From contig JAAUZX010000016.1 of NCBI GenBank assembly GCA_014804365.1, forward strand, positions 1-33,450: a stretch of 33,450 nt of DNA, in the 5' to 3' direction. Shown here in pieces: positions 16,056 through 23,192 of this stretch (the stretch's first letter is position 1; every line of letters begins with the position of its first letter). The notes under the pieces were generated by a model. It saw only the letters and a program-made list of their open reading frames with translations. It did not search any database and was not told where the DNA came from. This DNA is from Lachnospiraceae bacterium (GTDB taxonomy: Bacteria > Bacillota > Clostridia > Lachnospirales > Lachnospiraceae). The position numbers and the translations under genes were made by a program.

Positions 16056-19000
16056 TTACTTAATTGTAAACTTCTTGACGATTTCCTTCTTCTTCGCGGT
16101 GGTGGTGAGGTTGCTACCTTTAACCGTTACCACCGCCGTATATTTGCCTTTCGCGATGGGCGGCGTCACCATGGGCGTATCACGCTTTGTCTTTCCCTGT
16201 CCCACATACCAGACAATGGTATAATCCGAAGCTGGTAATACATTTTTGCCAATCTTCACCGTGTAAGGGTTCTGCACAATGCCTGTGTGCTTCACGCTGC
16301 CAGCACCGGCTACAGATACTTTTGCAATAGTGTTCTGCGTTACCTGGTAAGTCTGTGTCGTGTTCACTTCACCCGCGTAATTGCCGATTCCCCGGATTGT
16401 GATGGTGTAGCTTCCCACCGGGACATAATCCAGCGTTTCTTTGTTGAAGCCTCCTCCGGTATACAGAATCTCATAGTCCTTGTTCACCTTAAGCGCTTTA
16501 TTGTTAAGTTTTACCGTCGTCGCCGGTGGATTGCTGCCGCCATTGTAGGGCTTGCTCTTTAATGCCTTAGTGAAGTCTGCACCTGTGATATCTACGGGTG
16601 TGATAGTAAACGGATATTCGATTGTGCCGCCATATTTACCTGTTCCCGTAATCACTGCCTTAGCGGTTCCCACATTGGTATTGTTGAGATAAGTGACCTT
16701 AAACTTCACGGGCTTGTAAGCCTCATCGGTCTTTTTCTTTATCGTGGGTTTTACTGCCTTGCCAGTATAGGTTACAATCCTGTTCCCATCTTTCTCCGTT
16801 ACCCCGGCAGGCCATGTGACATCGAACATATCCGCTGTAATAACCTGCCCGACAGATACCTTTACCTTCACGCTCTTGCCGCCAAACTTCACTGTCACAT
16901 TGGAAGTTCCCGCCGCCTGTGCCTGCATGTGTACTGTGATTATATTGTCTGTTACCATAGCTGTAGCTGTTGCTACCTCCGGCTTGGAGTTTATCACCTC
17001 CGGTGCCGTCATTTTCTTCTGGTCAAGCAGCCACTGTGCTGTATGCGGTGAAGCACCCATATCCACGGCAAGCAGGATATCTTTTTCATCCTTCTGCGTT
17101 TCCGCAATGCCGAGGGAGACAGCCTCGCTGGTCTTTTTGGTATCCGCTGTCTTGACTGCCTTGACTTGGTCTACGTTCACCGCACAGGAAGCCGTCAAAC
17201 CCTGCCCCGCGAAGGTGATTACCGCCGTGCCTCCGGCTACCGCTGTGACTTTGCCGTTTTTATCTACCTTTGCGACTTTGGCATTACTGCTGGTCCAGTA
17301 GCCGGTGGCATTGCTGGTACATGAGAGCGTTACCGTCTCTTTAGGTATCAGGTCACACGTGCTCCTGTCCAGACCGAATTTCTCATAGCTGTAGTTGCTG
17401 TCACTTAAATCCGGGAACTTAAATTCCGTTGTTTCGTCGGCATAGATACAGCCTGTCGCATAGTGTTCCCCTGTATCCCTCTTTAGGAAATATGTTCCAT
17501 CGGAAGTAGTATGGGACTGGTCTGCGGTATCGTTCCAAGTGGAATCCTGCACATACCACTTGCCATCAGGCATTTGTATGTAGTTCCATGTATGCCCGCC
17601 GCCACCTGCCGTGCCGGCTGCATAAATGTTAGGGATTCCGACTGCGTCAAGGAGCCTTGCCATAGCCTTGGAATAGCTCTCGCACACACCGTATCCATTG
17701 AGCAGGATACCGTAAGCGGAGTGGCAGTTATAGTAAATCTCTTTTTCCGATTCGTCCGGAGCTGCCTTTGCACCGATATTCTCATAATAGCCATTCTCAC
17801 AGAGCCACTGGTCGTAATACTTCACGATGCCGTAGACAGGCGCGTCCGGGTAATTATCTGCCGCATAAGCAACCGCCTCAGCACCTACCTGCTGGACTTT
17901 GGCATTCGCCTGGGTATCCAGTTCCCCGTTTAGGTTGTAGTATTTGGATACGTCAAAAGTGAAAGTATATGTCCCTTTTTTGGCTTTCGCCTTATACTTC
18001 ACGGTGCTCCGGAATCCTCCGGGTTTTGCCATCCAGTCCGTCTTGTCAGGGTACTCCAAAATTAATGCGGAGACAGCATGGGAAACATTGACCGGCACAG
18101 CCTCCCTGACGGAAGGTGAGAGCGATTCCTGGAAGTCGAACCAGCTATATCCGGCTATCAGTCTCTCCGCTGCAGCCTTATAATATTTCTTCTGGGTAGC
18201 GGTAAGCTGTGTCTGGAAATAGTTATCTTTGGGAAGCACAGAGTAAAGCTGTACCGTGCCCAGGTTTTCGGAAGGTACTGCACTATATCCGAAATCCATC
18301 GTGTTTTCAACTCTGGCAGGCTCGGCAACCTCAAAGGTCACTTCCTCCGGGAAAGCAATCATGTCAAAGTTTTCTTCCATGATCGTAGCGGGTTCCTCTG
18401 CCTGTTCAGCGGCAACGGCCTCATCAGCTATTGCTGCGTCTGACGTATCCATATCCCCAGACAGAATTCCGCCGCCTTCAGCTTCTTCCTCTACAGCCTC
18501 TGTATCGTCGGGTAAATCTTCCCCAGCTTCTTCATCTGTGGTGTCTGTACCATTGGATAAATCTTCATCCTCCTTTGGGTCTCCGTCCGTGATATCTGTA
18601 ACATCAGATGAAGCGTCTTCGTCAGTGATATCGGCACCATCAGATAAACCGTCTTCATCCTTATTTGTTCCTTCGTCCGTCGTATCCGTAACGTCGGATG
18701 GACCGTCTTTCTGTTCCCCTTCCTGCGTGCCGTTACTTTCATCCGGGGTAACATCCTCCGCCTTTTCTGCCTCCGTGGTGGGCGTCAGGGTTTCTTCCGT
18801 GTCAGGCAGAAATTCAGACTGCATTGTTTCAAGCGCACGCATAGGCACATAGTAAGAGCAGTACAAATCACCTTCTGCGTCAACCGCCAGCACTACATCC
18901 TGCATTTCCAGGCCGGTTTCCTTACCTGCGGCAATATCATCACACAGGGCGCGGTATGCTTCCTGTGTCTCTTCATCCATCGCCAGCACATTCCTTGCCG

Positions 19001-19454
19001 AGAGATAGGTTACACCATCGTAAAAAATCCCGTTGCTTCCTGCAACCTTGGCATTCCCTACAGAATTAAGCTCCTCTGTGTCCATACCGCCATAGGGCTG
19101 GATATATTCTTCCATCTCCTCAGAAAGTTCTTCTTCTGTATCTTCCAGCACAACGTCATCCGCTGTGTCAGCTTCAACGTTAGTTTCTTCCTTCACCTGC
19201 GGATCGTAACCATTAGGCGTATCTGTTTCCGCGCTGTCTAAATCATCTGTTGTGTCTTCCGCTGAATCACCAGCGGGCAGTTCTTCTTCAATTTCCTGTT
19301 CCACGGCCTCATTCATTCCGGTAAGTTCTGCCGCGCCTGCTGATGTCACCGGCAGTCCCGAAAGCAGCAGCGACAGTGCCGCCAGCCCGGCCATAATCCT
19401 TTTTCTTCTCATCATTCTCCTCCTACATCCCGTATACGTTGAATCCGTTTTCAT
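16056..19454 (-). CDS. Secreted transglutaminase-like / Ig-like surface protein
   Basis: A 1132-aa protein from ATG 19454 (AGGAG 9 bases upstream). A basic N-terminus plus GLAALSLLLSGLPVTSAGAA is a signal peptide. Residues about 30-365 are a very acidic, degenerate Asp/Glu/Thr/Ser linker (DVTDTTDEGTNKDED-type units). A transglutaminase-like domain follows at about 560-650, with Cys in GVCESYSKAM (about 590), His in GGGHTWNYIQMPDG (about 620) and Asp in WYVQDSTWND (about 636), a complete Cys-His-Asp triad. A BIG2-type Ig domain (YWTSSNAKVAKVDKNGKVTA) and two or three MBG-like beta domains close the protein. No LPXTG or SLH anchor was seen. It could be a cysteine protease or crosslinking enzyme acting outside the cell. 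It is element cargo, co-directional with the next secreted protein. Confidence 0.8.
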   Translation of the reverse strand: MKTDSTYTGCRRRMMRRKRIMAGLAALSLLLSGLPVTSAGAAELTGMNEAVEQEIEEELPAGDSAEDTTDDLDSAETDTPNGYDPQVKEETNVEADTADDVVLEDTEEELSEEMEEYIQPYGGMDTEELNSVGNAKVAGSNGIFYDGVTYLSARNVLAMDEETQEAYRALCDDIAAGKETGLEMQDVVLAVDAEGDLYCSYYVPMRALETMQSEFLPDTEETLTPTTEAEKAEDVTPDESNGTQEGEQKDGPSDVTDTTDEGTNKDEDGLSDGADITDEDASSDVTDITDGDPKEDEDLSNGTDTTDEEAGEDLPDDTEAVEEEAEGGGILSGDMDTSDAAIADEAVAAEQAEEPATIMEENFDMIAFPEEVTFEVAEPARVENTMDFGYSAVPSENLGTVQLYSVLPKDNYFQTQLTATQKKYYKAAAERLIAGYSWFDFQESLSPSVREAVPVNVSHAVSALILEYPDKTDWMAKPGGFRSTVKYKAKAKKGTYTFTFDVSKYYNLNGELDTQANAKVQQVGAEAVAYAADNYPDAPVYGIVKYYDQWLCENGYYENIGAKAAPDESEKEIYYNCHSAYGILLNGYGVCESYSKAMARLLDAVGIPNIYAAGTAGGGGHTWNYIQMPDGKWYVQDSTWNDTADQSHTTSDGTYFLKRDTGEHYATGCIYADETTEFKFPDLSDSNYSYEKFGLDRSTCDLIPKETVTLSCTSNATGYWTSSNAKVAKVDKNGKVTAVAGGTAVITFAGQGLTASCAVNVDQVKAVKTADTKKTSEAVSLGIAETQKDEKDILLAVDMGASPHTAQWLLDQKKMTAPEVINSKPEVATATAMVTDNIITVHMQAQAAGTSNVTVKFGGKSVKVKVSVGQVITADMFDVTWPAGVTEKDGNRIVTYTGKAVKPTIKKKTDEAYKPVKFKVTYLNNTNVGTAKAVITGTGKYGGTIEYPFTITPVDITGADFTKALKSKPYNGGSNPPATTVKLNNKALKVNKDYEILYTGGGFNKETLDYVPVGSYTITIRGIGNYAGEVNTTQTYQVTQNTIAKVSVAGAGSVKHTGIVQNPYTVKIGKNVLPASDYTIVWYVGQGKTKRDTPMVTPPIAKGKYTAVVTVKGSNLTTTAKKKEIVKKFTIK

Positions 19455-19480
19455 TTCTATTTTCTCCTGCATACATGGAA

Positions 19481-19510
19481 GGGCTGACAGCATGTTTCAT
19501 CTGACAGCCC
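19481..19510. promoter_or_regulatory. Hairpin in the leader between the two secreted-protein genes
   Basis: GGGCTGACAG (19481-19490) pairs with CTGACAGCCC (19501-19510), apart from one central mismatch. It resembles the terminator at 15989-16020 (shared GCTGACAG). It sits between the 19528-20259 gene and the downstream surface-protein gene and could attenuate readthrough or shape the 5' leader. Confidence 0.45.
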
Positions 19511-19527
19511 ATAACCATATCTCTTAT

Positions 19528-20259
19528 TTATTCGGCCGCTGCCGCAGCTGATTCTGCGTCTACTGCAACTGTACCGTTAATGCACACGCCACTGACTCCC
19601 AACCTTGGCAGGTAGGCAGATGTGCCTTTTACCGTGGCTACTGTCCAGCCTGTGGTATCCACGCCGCCTGCTGTCACGATATTGATGTAATACTTTCCGT
19701 CCTCAGACTGAATAATGCCTGCGCTCTTGTAGGATACCGCACTGCCGTCCTTATCCTTAAGCTGCAGGGTATACTGTTTGATACCCTTGTGGTATACAGT
19801 GAAAGTCCCAGATACCGCGGACGCCTCCTGTCTCCATGTCTCATAGCCGGAGATTGTTACGGTGCTGCCGCTACTGGTAAGACCTGCAACCGTCGCTGTG
19901 GATGTCTGGCTGCTGCCTGTGCTTCCTGTATCAGAGCTTCCGCCATCGTAAGAGGCAGAGTCACCGGAACCGTTACCGTGGCTGGAAGAGACGTTATCAT
20001 TACCACTGTTGGGGTTATCGCCGCCATTAGAACCGTTGCCGGAACCGCTGTTGAATTGGTTGCCTTCAGTCCTGCCGAGGTCCTCGGTTGTCTCGCCGGA
20101 ATCACCTTCCTCCGGATGACGTCCGTCACTAATCTGTGAAGAATCTCCTTCACCGGGAATCTTAAGGTCAGCCTTAGCCGTGATTGCAGGCGTGTTGCCG
20201 AGTACGATTGCCATGGCAAGGCATGCTGCAAGGATTTTGTTGATTGTTCTTTTCTTCAT
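19528..20259 (-). CDS. Secreted Gly/Ser/Asn-rich protein
   Basis: A 243-aa protein from ATG 20259, 7 bases after AAAGGAGGAA. KKRTINKILAACLAMAIVLG begins a signal peptide ending near ITAKA. Residues about 35-125 are low-complexity Gly, Ser, Asn and Asp (SGNGSNGGDNPNSGN), and the C-terminal ~115 residues form a beta-rich domain (ATVAGLTSSGSTVTISGYET, later GTFTVYHKGIKQYTLQLKDK). I do not recognise the domain. It lies 73 bases upstream of the transglutaminase-like protein, on the same strand, and the two probably form one secreted cargo unit. Confidence 0.7.
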   Translation of the reverse strand: MKKRTINKILAACLAMAIVLGNTPAITAKADLKIPGEGDSSQISDGRHPEEGDSGETTEDLGRTEGNQFNSGSGNGSNGGDNPNSGNDNVSSSHGNGSGDSASYDGGSSDTGSTGSSQTSTATVAGLTSSGSTVTISGYETWRQEASAVSGTFTVYHKGIKQYTLQLKDKDGSAVSYKSAGIIQSEDGKYYINIVTAGGVDTTGWTVATVKGTSAYLPRLGVSGVCINGTVAVDAESAAAAAE

Positions 20260-20324
20260 GTTTGGTTCCTCCTTTAATCCTGAATGTTTTATTGTATGCA
20301 ACTTATTGTTCGTAGGTACTACCG

Positions 20325-20350
20325 GCGTGCGGAAAGCACGCTCTGCTTTT
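20325..20350 (+). terminator. Terminator-like hairpin, plus strand
   Basis: GCGTGC GGAAA GCACGC (20325-20341) followed by TCTGCTTTTT. On the plus strand it looks like a small terminator; on the minus strand it lies in the leader of the secreted-protein gene. Confidence 0.4.
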
Positions 20351-20378
20351 TACTTCTATTCCTCCCCTCTGTGTCAGT

Positions 20379-20418
20379 ATACCGTTGTTATGTACTGTAC
20401 AAGACAACATACCGTTGT
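20379..20418. promoter_or_regulatory. Direct repeats upstream of the secreted-protein genes
   Basis: ATACCGTTGT occurs at 20379-20388 and 20409-20418, exactly 30 bases (about three helical turns) apart, inside a larger imperfect dyad bounded by GTGTC and GACAC. On the minus strand GTATACTGA overlaps the copy nearer the gene and could be a -10. It is a candidate operator for the cargo operon. Confidence 0.4.
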
Positions 20419-20696
20419 ATGCATGTCAGACACAAAAATCCAGCAATGTCTTATTTCTGTTTGGATTCCTAAGACGGTTACCTTATGCCAATAAAGATAT
20501 GAATGGGGAACGCGGGCTTAAGCAGCCCTCCTAGAAGCAGACAGGGATGAAGGTTTGTCCATCCCTGAGCCTGTCCTGTGATATCATATGAGCGTATCTC
20601 CATTGTGCCTTGTACTTCTGACCCATTTCAACAGTTCAGCCTTTCGGGGAGCAGAGATTTCCGCCTCCCCTCCGGGCCTGGTGCACTGCCGAAACA

Positions 20697-20732
20697 AATA
20701 AAAAGCGGTGCAGGCATTTTATCCTACACCGC
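20697..20732 (-). terminator. Intrinsic terminator, minus strand
   Basis: GCGGTGTAGG and CCTGCACCGC pair with one mismatch; on the minus strand the stem is followed by TTTTTATTTG. It would end transcripts coming from the small element genes at 21094-22452. Confidence 0.65.
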
Positions 20733-20855
20733 ATAGAGTACAACAACACGACTTCAAGACGCTAGATTGCTGTTGCTTTAGAGAATAAAATCTAGTAGAA
20801 TGAAGGTGCGCAGTAATATTATGCTGCTGTGTGGGAGCCGGTTTCTCCTGCATAG

Positions 20856-20895
20856 GACGGTAGGTGACGCCAATCGCCTACCGTCTGCTTTTTTA
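20856..20895 (+). terminator. Intrinsic terminator, plus strand
   Basis: A 9-bp perfect stem GACGGTAGG/CCTACCGTC with a 12-base loop, followed by TGCTTTTTT. It is the strongest evidence that a plus-strand transcript ends here. Confidence 0.75.
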
Positions 20896-21093
20896 TTCAT
20901 TTCGTGATAACATTATACAACACCAAAATAGAGTTGACAAGCATAAAACCCTTACGCCCATATGCTGCCCGTATACCAGGGCGGAGAGCGGCACCCGGCC
21001 GTCTCTTCGGACTCCTTACATCCTACCCGTGCACGCATACGATTTTCACCCGGACAGAAGGCCTCGCAGAGAACACGTGCTTCATGATAAGGT

Positions 21094-21579
21094 CTAGCTC
21101 ATCCAACATACTCTGGTATCCTCCAGAGCCTCCAGTTTTTTCTTCAGCTTTCCGATGGCGTCCGGGTCATCAGCGCTTATGCCTCCCATCCCTGTGCTCC
21201 TTATCTTATCCAGAATCCCCTGTATCTCCCTGTATTCCTGCAGGTTGCGGTCACGGGCGGCGTTCTGCTTTTCCTTCTGCCGCACAGGGAAATTCGCAGG
21301 TTCTGAGATAAGGACAGAGGGGATGCGGGCGTCAATCGCATATCCGTTGTTCATGTTCTCTGCCAGCTTGCGTGCATATTGGTCAAGCAGACTGTCAATT
21401 TTCCCGTGGTACATCGGGTCAACACACTCTTTCTGGTTCGTTGCAATTTTTGCAGCATTATCCACCACCATCTTATATTCCTCGGTCGCGCTTCCAGGTA
21501 TATAATCCATAAAGCTGTTCATCTCTTTGGCTCGGCGGGCTGCGTCTTCATTGATACTGTAATACTTTACGTTGTTCAT
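21094..21579 (-). CDS. Integrative-element protein, C-terminally truncated
   Basis: A 161-aa protein: KYYSINEDAARRAKEMNSFM, then ATEEYKMVVDNAAKIA, DPMYHGKIDSLLDQYARKLA and PANFPVRQKEKQNAARDRNL. These segments recur in a longer hypothetical protein of Clostridiales integrative elements, from memory. Here the helical region KLKKKLEALE runs into the unrelated tail DTRVCWMS and stops, so the C-terminal part appears lost. The start follows AAAGGAGA by 11 bases. It is charged, soluble and probably coiled-coil. Function unknown. Confidence 0.55.
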   Translation of the reverse strand: MNNVKYYSINEDAARRAKEMNSFMDYIPGSATEEYKMVVDNAAKIATNQKECVDPMYHGKIDSLLDQYARKLAENMNNGYAIDARIPSVLISEPANFPVRQKEKQNAARDRNLQEYREIQGILDKIRSTGMGGISADDPDAIGKLKKKLEALEDTRVCWMS

Positions 21580-21666
21580 TTGTGTAATAGTCTCCTTTCT
21601 CTGCTGTGTACGGGATTTCCATATTTATCCACTCGTCCGGATAGAATCTCCATTTTTACGGGATTT

Positions 21667-22134
21667 CTAAGGGGCAGGCTTCAGTTCGTAGTCTTCCATC
21701 TGCTCTTTTGTCAGCGGATGGGGATACAGTATCTCACCCCATGCGTATAACTTTCCTCCCGCAACCGGGCGGCGCCTGTCCTCGTCATAATTGATAATCA
21801 TGACAGGTCTGTTCCCATCCGGCTGCGGAAAAGTGGCAATATCCACTGGGCGCTGTGTAGAGTAATAGCGGTAGAAGACAGCCGTGCTATGTTCCGTCTT
21901 TTCCTGCATTCCGTACATCATGCGCCAACGTTCCGCCCTTTTTTGAAAATTTTCTTCCGCAACATCACGACTGTCATGGCAGCTTTTCCAGTAGTAATCA
22001 CGCCCACAGGCAGTTTCCGTGAAATTCCAGACCGCAAACCTTTCCGGGGTTCCCCGCATACGTCCTAAAGCGAAGCCGTACCCTGTTTCAAGCAGTATGC
22101 TCTTTTGAATCTCATAACCGTCTATTTTGTCCAT
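21667..22134 (-). CDS. Integrative-element hypothetical protein
   Basis: A 155-aa protein: DKIDGYEIQKSILLETGYGF, then ALGRMRGTPERFAVWNFTET and GRDYYWKSCHDSRDVAEENF. The ...YGFAL...W.FTE..GRDYYWG/K... arrangement is characteristic of a small protein carried by many Clostridiales integrative elements, in my recollection of such regions. Strong ribosome site (AAAGGAGGAC) 11 bases before ATG. The C-terminus ILYPHPLTKEQMEDYELKP is also orderly, so it looks intact. Its role is unknown. Confidence 0.6.
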   Translation of the reverse strand: MDKIDGYEIQKSILLETGYGFALGRMRGTPERFAVWNFTETACGRDYYWKSCHDSRDVAEENFQKRAERWRMMYGMQEKTEHSTAVFYRYYSTQRPVDIATFPQPDGNRPVMIINYDEDRRRPVAGGKLYAWGEILYPHPLTKEQMEDYELKPAP

Positions 22135-22164
22135 TAAATCAGTCCTCCTTTCAGAATGGCAACC

Positions 22165-22182
22165 GGCACAGGTTCCCTGTGC
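22165..22182. repeat. Leader hairpin GGCACAGG..CCTGTGC
   Basis: GGCACAGG TT CCCTGTGC lies just upstream of the 155-aa gene, 17 bases before AAAGGAGG. A related hairpin with the same spacing precedes the next gene (22482-22497). Confidence 0.5.
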
Positions 22183-22263
22183 ATAAAGTGCAAAAAGACG
22201 TATAGCGAGGAAGAGGATACAGGAAAAAAGCCCGACATATCTGCCGGGGAATTCCTATTTTTC

Positions 22264-22452
22264 CTATACGTATTCAAATAGCGACCAGATATTTTCGGGC
22301 TGTATGTTCAGCATCGCACATACGAACGCTGCAGCACCACCATAATGGTCCGTTCCCTCAAAGCCTTTAAGCAGTTCCAGAACCTCGTCCGTGTCGTAGG
22401 TGTTATTATGGATTTCTTTCAGCCTGAGCCTTCTTTTTGCTGTGTCATTCAT
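22264..22452 (-). CDS. Small element protein
   Basis: A 62-aa acidic protein: NDTAKRRLRLKEIHNNTYDT, DEVLELLKGFEGTDHYGGAA, ending FVCAMLNIQPENIWSLFEYV. The start follows AAAGGAGGGC. It is not recognised beyond similarity to short proteins of Clostridiales elements. It is the first gene from the right end of the element on the minus strand. Confidence 0.5.
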   Translation of the reverse strand: MNDTAKRRLRLKEIHNNTYDTDEVLELLKGFEGTDHYGGAAAFVCAMLNIQPENIWSLFEYV

Positions 22453-22481
22453 CTTTTAGCCCTCCTTTCCCGGGAGTACCC

Positions 22482-22497
22482 GGCACAGGGACTGTGC
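22482..22497. repeat. Leader hairpin GGCACAG..CTGTGC
   Basis: GGCACAG GGA CTGTGC, then CCGGGTACTCCCGG and AAAGGAGG on the minus strand. It is the counterpart of 22165-22182, indicating a shared leader design. Confidence 0.5.
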
Positions 22498-22539
22498 TTT
22501 GTACATGAGGAAGGGCAGGAACGGAAAAGCAGGGAAACA

Positions 22540-22576
22540 CAAAAAGGTATCAACGAATATTTTTCGTCGATACCTT
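22540..22576 (-). terminator. Terminator at the right end of the element
   Basis: AAGGTATC(A)ACGAA pairs with TTCGT(C)GATACCTT; on the minus strand it is followed by TTTTTGTGTTT. It lies 19 bases past the false stop of the deacetylase 5' fragment and would stop host transcription at the element edge. Confidence 0.7.
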
Positions 22577-22594
22577 CCTGCAAGTCACAAATCC

Positions 22595-23101
22595 TTATTT
22601 CCCTGCTACACAAATATGCACTCTATCACGGAAATTCCGTTCCATCAACCAATCATTCCCCCAAGCAGCATCGAAGCTGAGTGCCACCTGCTTCTTATCC
22701 GTCTCCACACAGTAGATCGGCAGTTCCCGGCCGCCCACGGAGCTGCTGACCGTAATAGAATCCGGCAGCACTTTAACCACACCCTGTATCAACGCAACGG
22801 TTGCCAGCGCAAATGCCGCCGACTTCGCTACCTGCAGCAATACATTCTGTACAAATCCCTTTCGTTTCTGCTCCTCCTTTGTCCGGTATTCGGAGGGTAC
22901 ACTGCTGCCACAGTGCTGACTGCCGCAATACCGGCCGCTGCTTTTCTCTCTCTGCCGCTGTGCTGTCCATGCTTCTACCTGATCCGGTGCCGGCCATACC
23001 CGCTCATTCCCGCCTGCCATGAAATCCTTCTGCATTTTTCCTTCTAATTCACACATCGCAAGTTTAATCTTATCGTTCCAATGTGTTTTCTTTTTACGCA
23101 T
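22595..23101 (-). pseudogene. PdaB-like polysaccharide deacetylase, N-terminal part (gene split by the element)
   Basis: Host sequence runs from ATG 23101 to 22653 (149 codons). It has a charged cytoplasmic head, a membrane segment at about residues 83-112 (FVQNVLLQVAKSAAFALATV), and the beginning of the NodB domain, KKQVALSFDAAWGN. The remaining 19 residues (DWLMERNFRDRVHICVAGK) come from the element, then a stop. The catalytic His ligands and RPPYG motif are 11 kb away at 10761-11342. The start follows AGGG at 7 bases, inside a leader dyad. The present product would be a membrane stub. FDAAWGNED is typical of PdaB-type sporulation deacetylases, and rejoining gives 339 aa. Confidence 0.9.
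22653..22663. repeat. Attachment-site core, right copy
   Basis: TCATTCCCCCA, identical to 11332-11342. On the minus strand it encodes the WGN at which the deacetylase frame is broken. Confidence 0.8.
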
Positions 23102-23107
23102 AATAAT

Positions 23108-23145
23108 ACCCTGCATACTATTGTTATTACAAGTATATGCAGGGT
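23108..23145. promoter_or_regulatory. Leader dyad over the deacetylase ribosome site
   Basis: ACCCTGCATA (23108-23117) is the exact inverse of TATGCAGGGT (23136-23145). The 3' arm on the minus strand contains the AGGG used as ribosome site, so folding would hide it. Confidence 0.5.
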
Positions 23146-23153
23146 GTCATATT
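23130..23153. repeat. Imperfect 24-bp direct repeat, left copy (flank of the 5.1-kb island)
   Basis: Matches 28240-28263 at 22 of 24 positions (CAAGTATxTGCAGGGTGT followed by xATATT). The pair brackets the four-gene island and lies at the former junction between the membrane gene and the deacetylase gene. Confidence 0.6.
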
Positions 23154-23192
23154 TTATATGTAATGTAACAGTACGATCATGTCATTTACGTT

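Larger units (their letters stand above)
20542..20895 (+). ncRNA. Candidate structured non-coding region ending in a terminator
   Basis: No gene with a ribosome site was found between 20260 and 21093. The plus strand holds a run of hairpins: CAGGGATG/CATCCCTG (20542-20567), GGGGAG/CTCCCC (20646-20670), GCGGTGcAGG/CCTaCACCGC (20705-20732), CTAGATT/AATCTAG (20762-20794), and GACGGTAGG/CCTACCGTC (20856-20885) followed by TGCTTTTTT. The last is a textbook intrinsic terminator with no protein gene before it. On the minus strand the third hairpin is followed by TTTTTATTTG and would also terminate. I recognise no known RNA family, and no clear promoter was identified. Confidence 0.45.
11332..22663. 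mobile_element. 11.3-kb serine-recombinase element inserted in the PdaB-like gene
   Basis: The boundaries are fixed by the host gene. TCATTCCCCCA occurs at 11332-11342 and 22653-22663, exactly where the deacetylase reading frame breaks on each side. Joining the flanks through one copy leaves 449 + 571 = 1020 nt, an open 339-codon gene. Inside are a large serine recombinase with its small upstream gene, a PIN module, a 5'-truncated D5-type primase, several small proteins typical of Clostridiales integrative elements, and two secreted cargo proteins. No relaxase, coupling protein or type IV secretion gene was seen, so it is probably a decayed integrative element, non-conjugative but possibly still able to excise. 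Almost all genes read on the minus strand, the same as the host gene. Confidence 0.88.

Noticed and set aside
18256..18852. 198-codon plus-strand Ser-rich frame
   Set aside because: It is the antisense of the Asp/Glu/Thr-rich linker of the surface protein; its low complexity explains the open frame.
20864..21311. Plus-strand frames between the terminator and the truncated element gene
   Set aside because: They have no ribosome site, overlap the 161-aa minus-strand gene and have the composition of non-coding frames.
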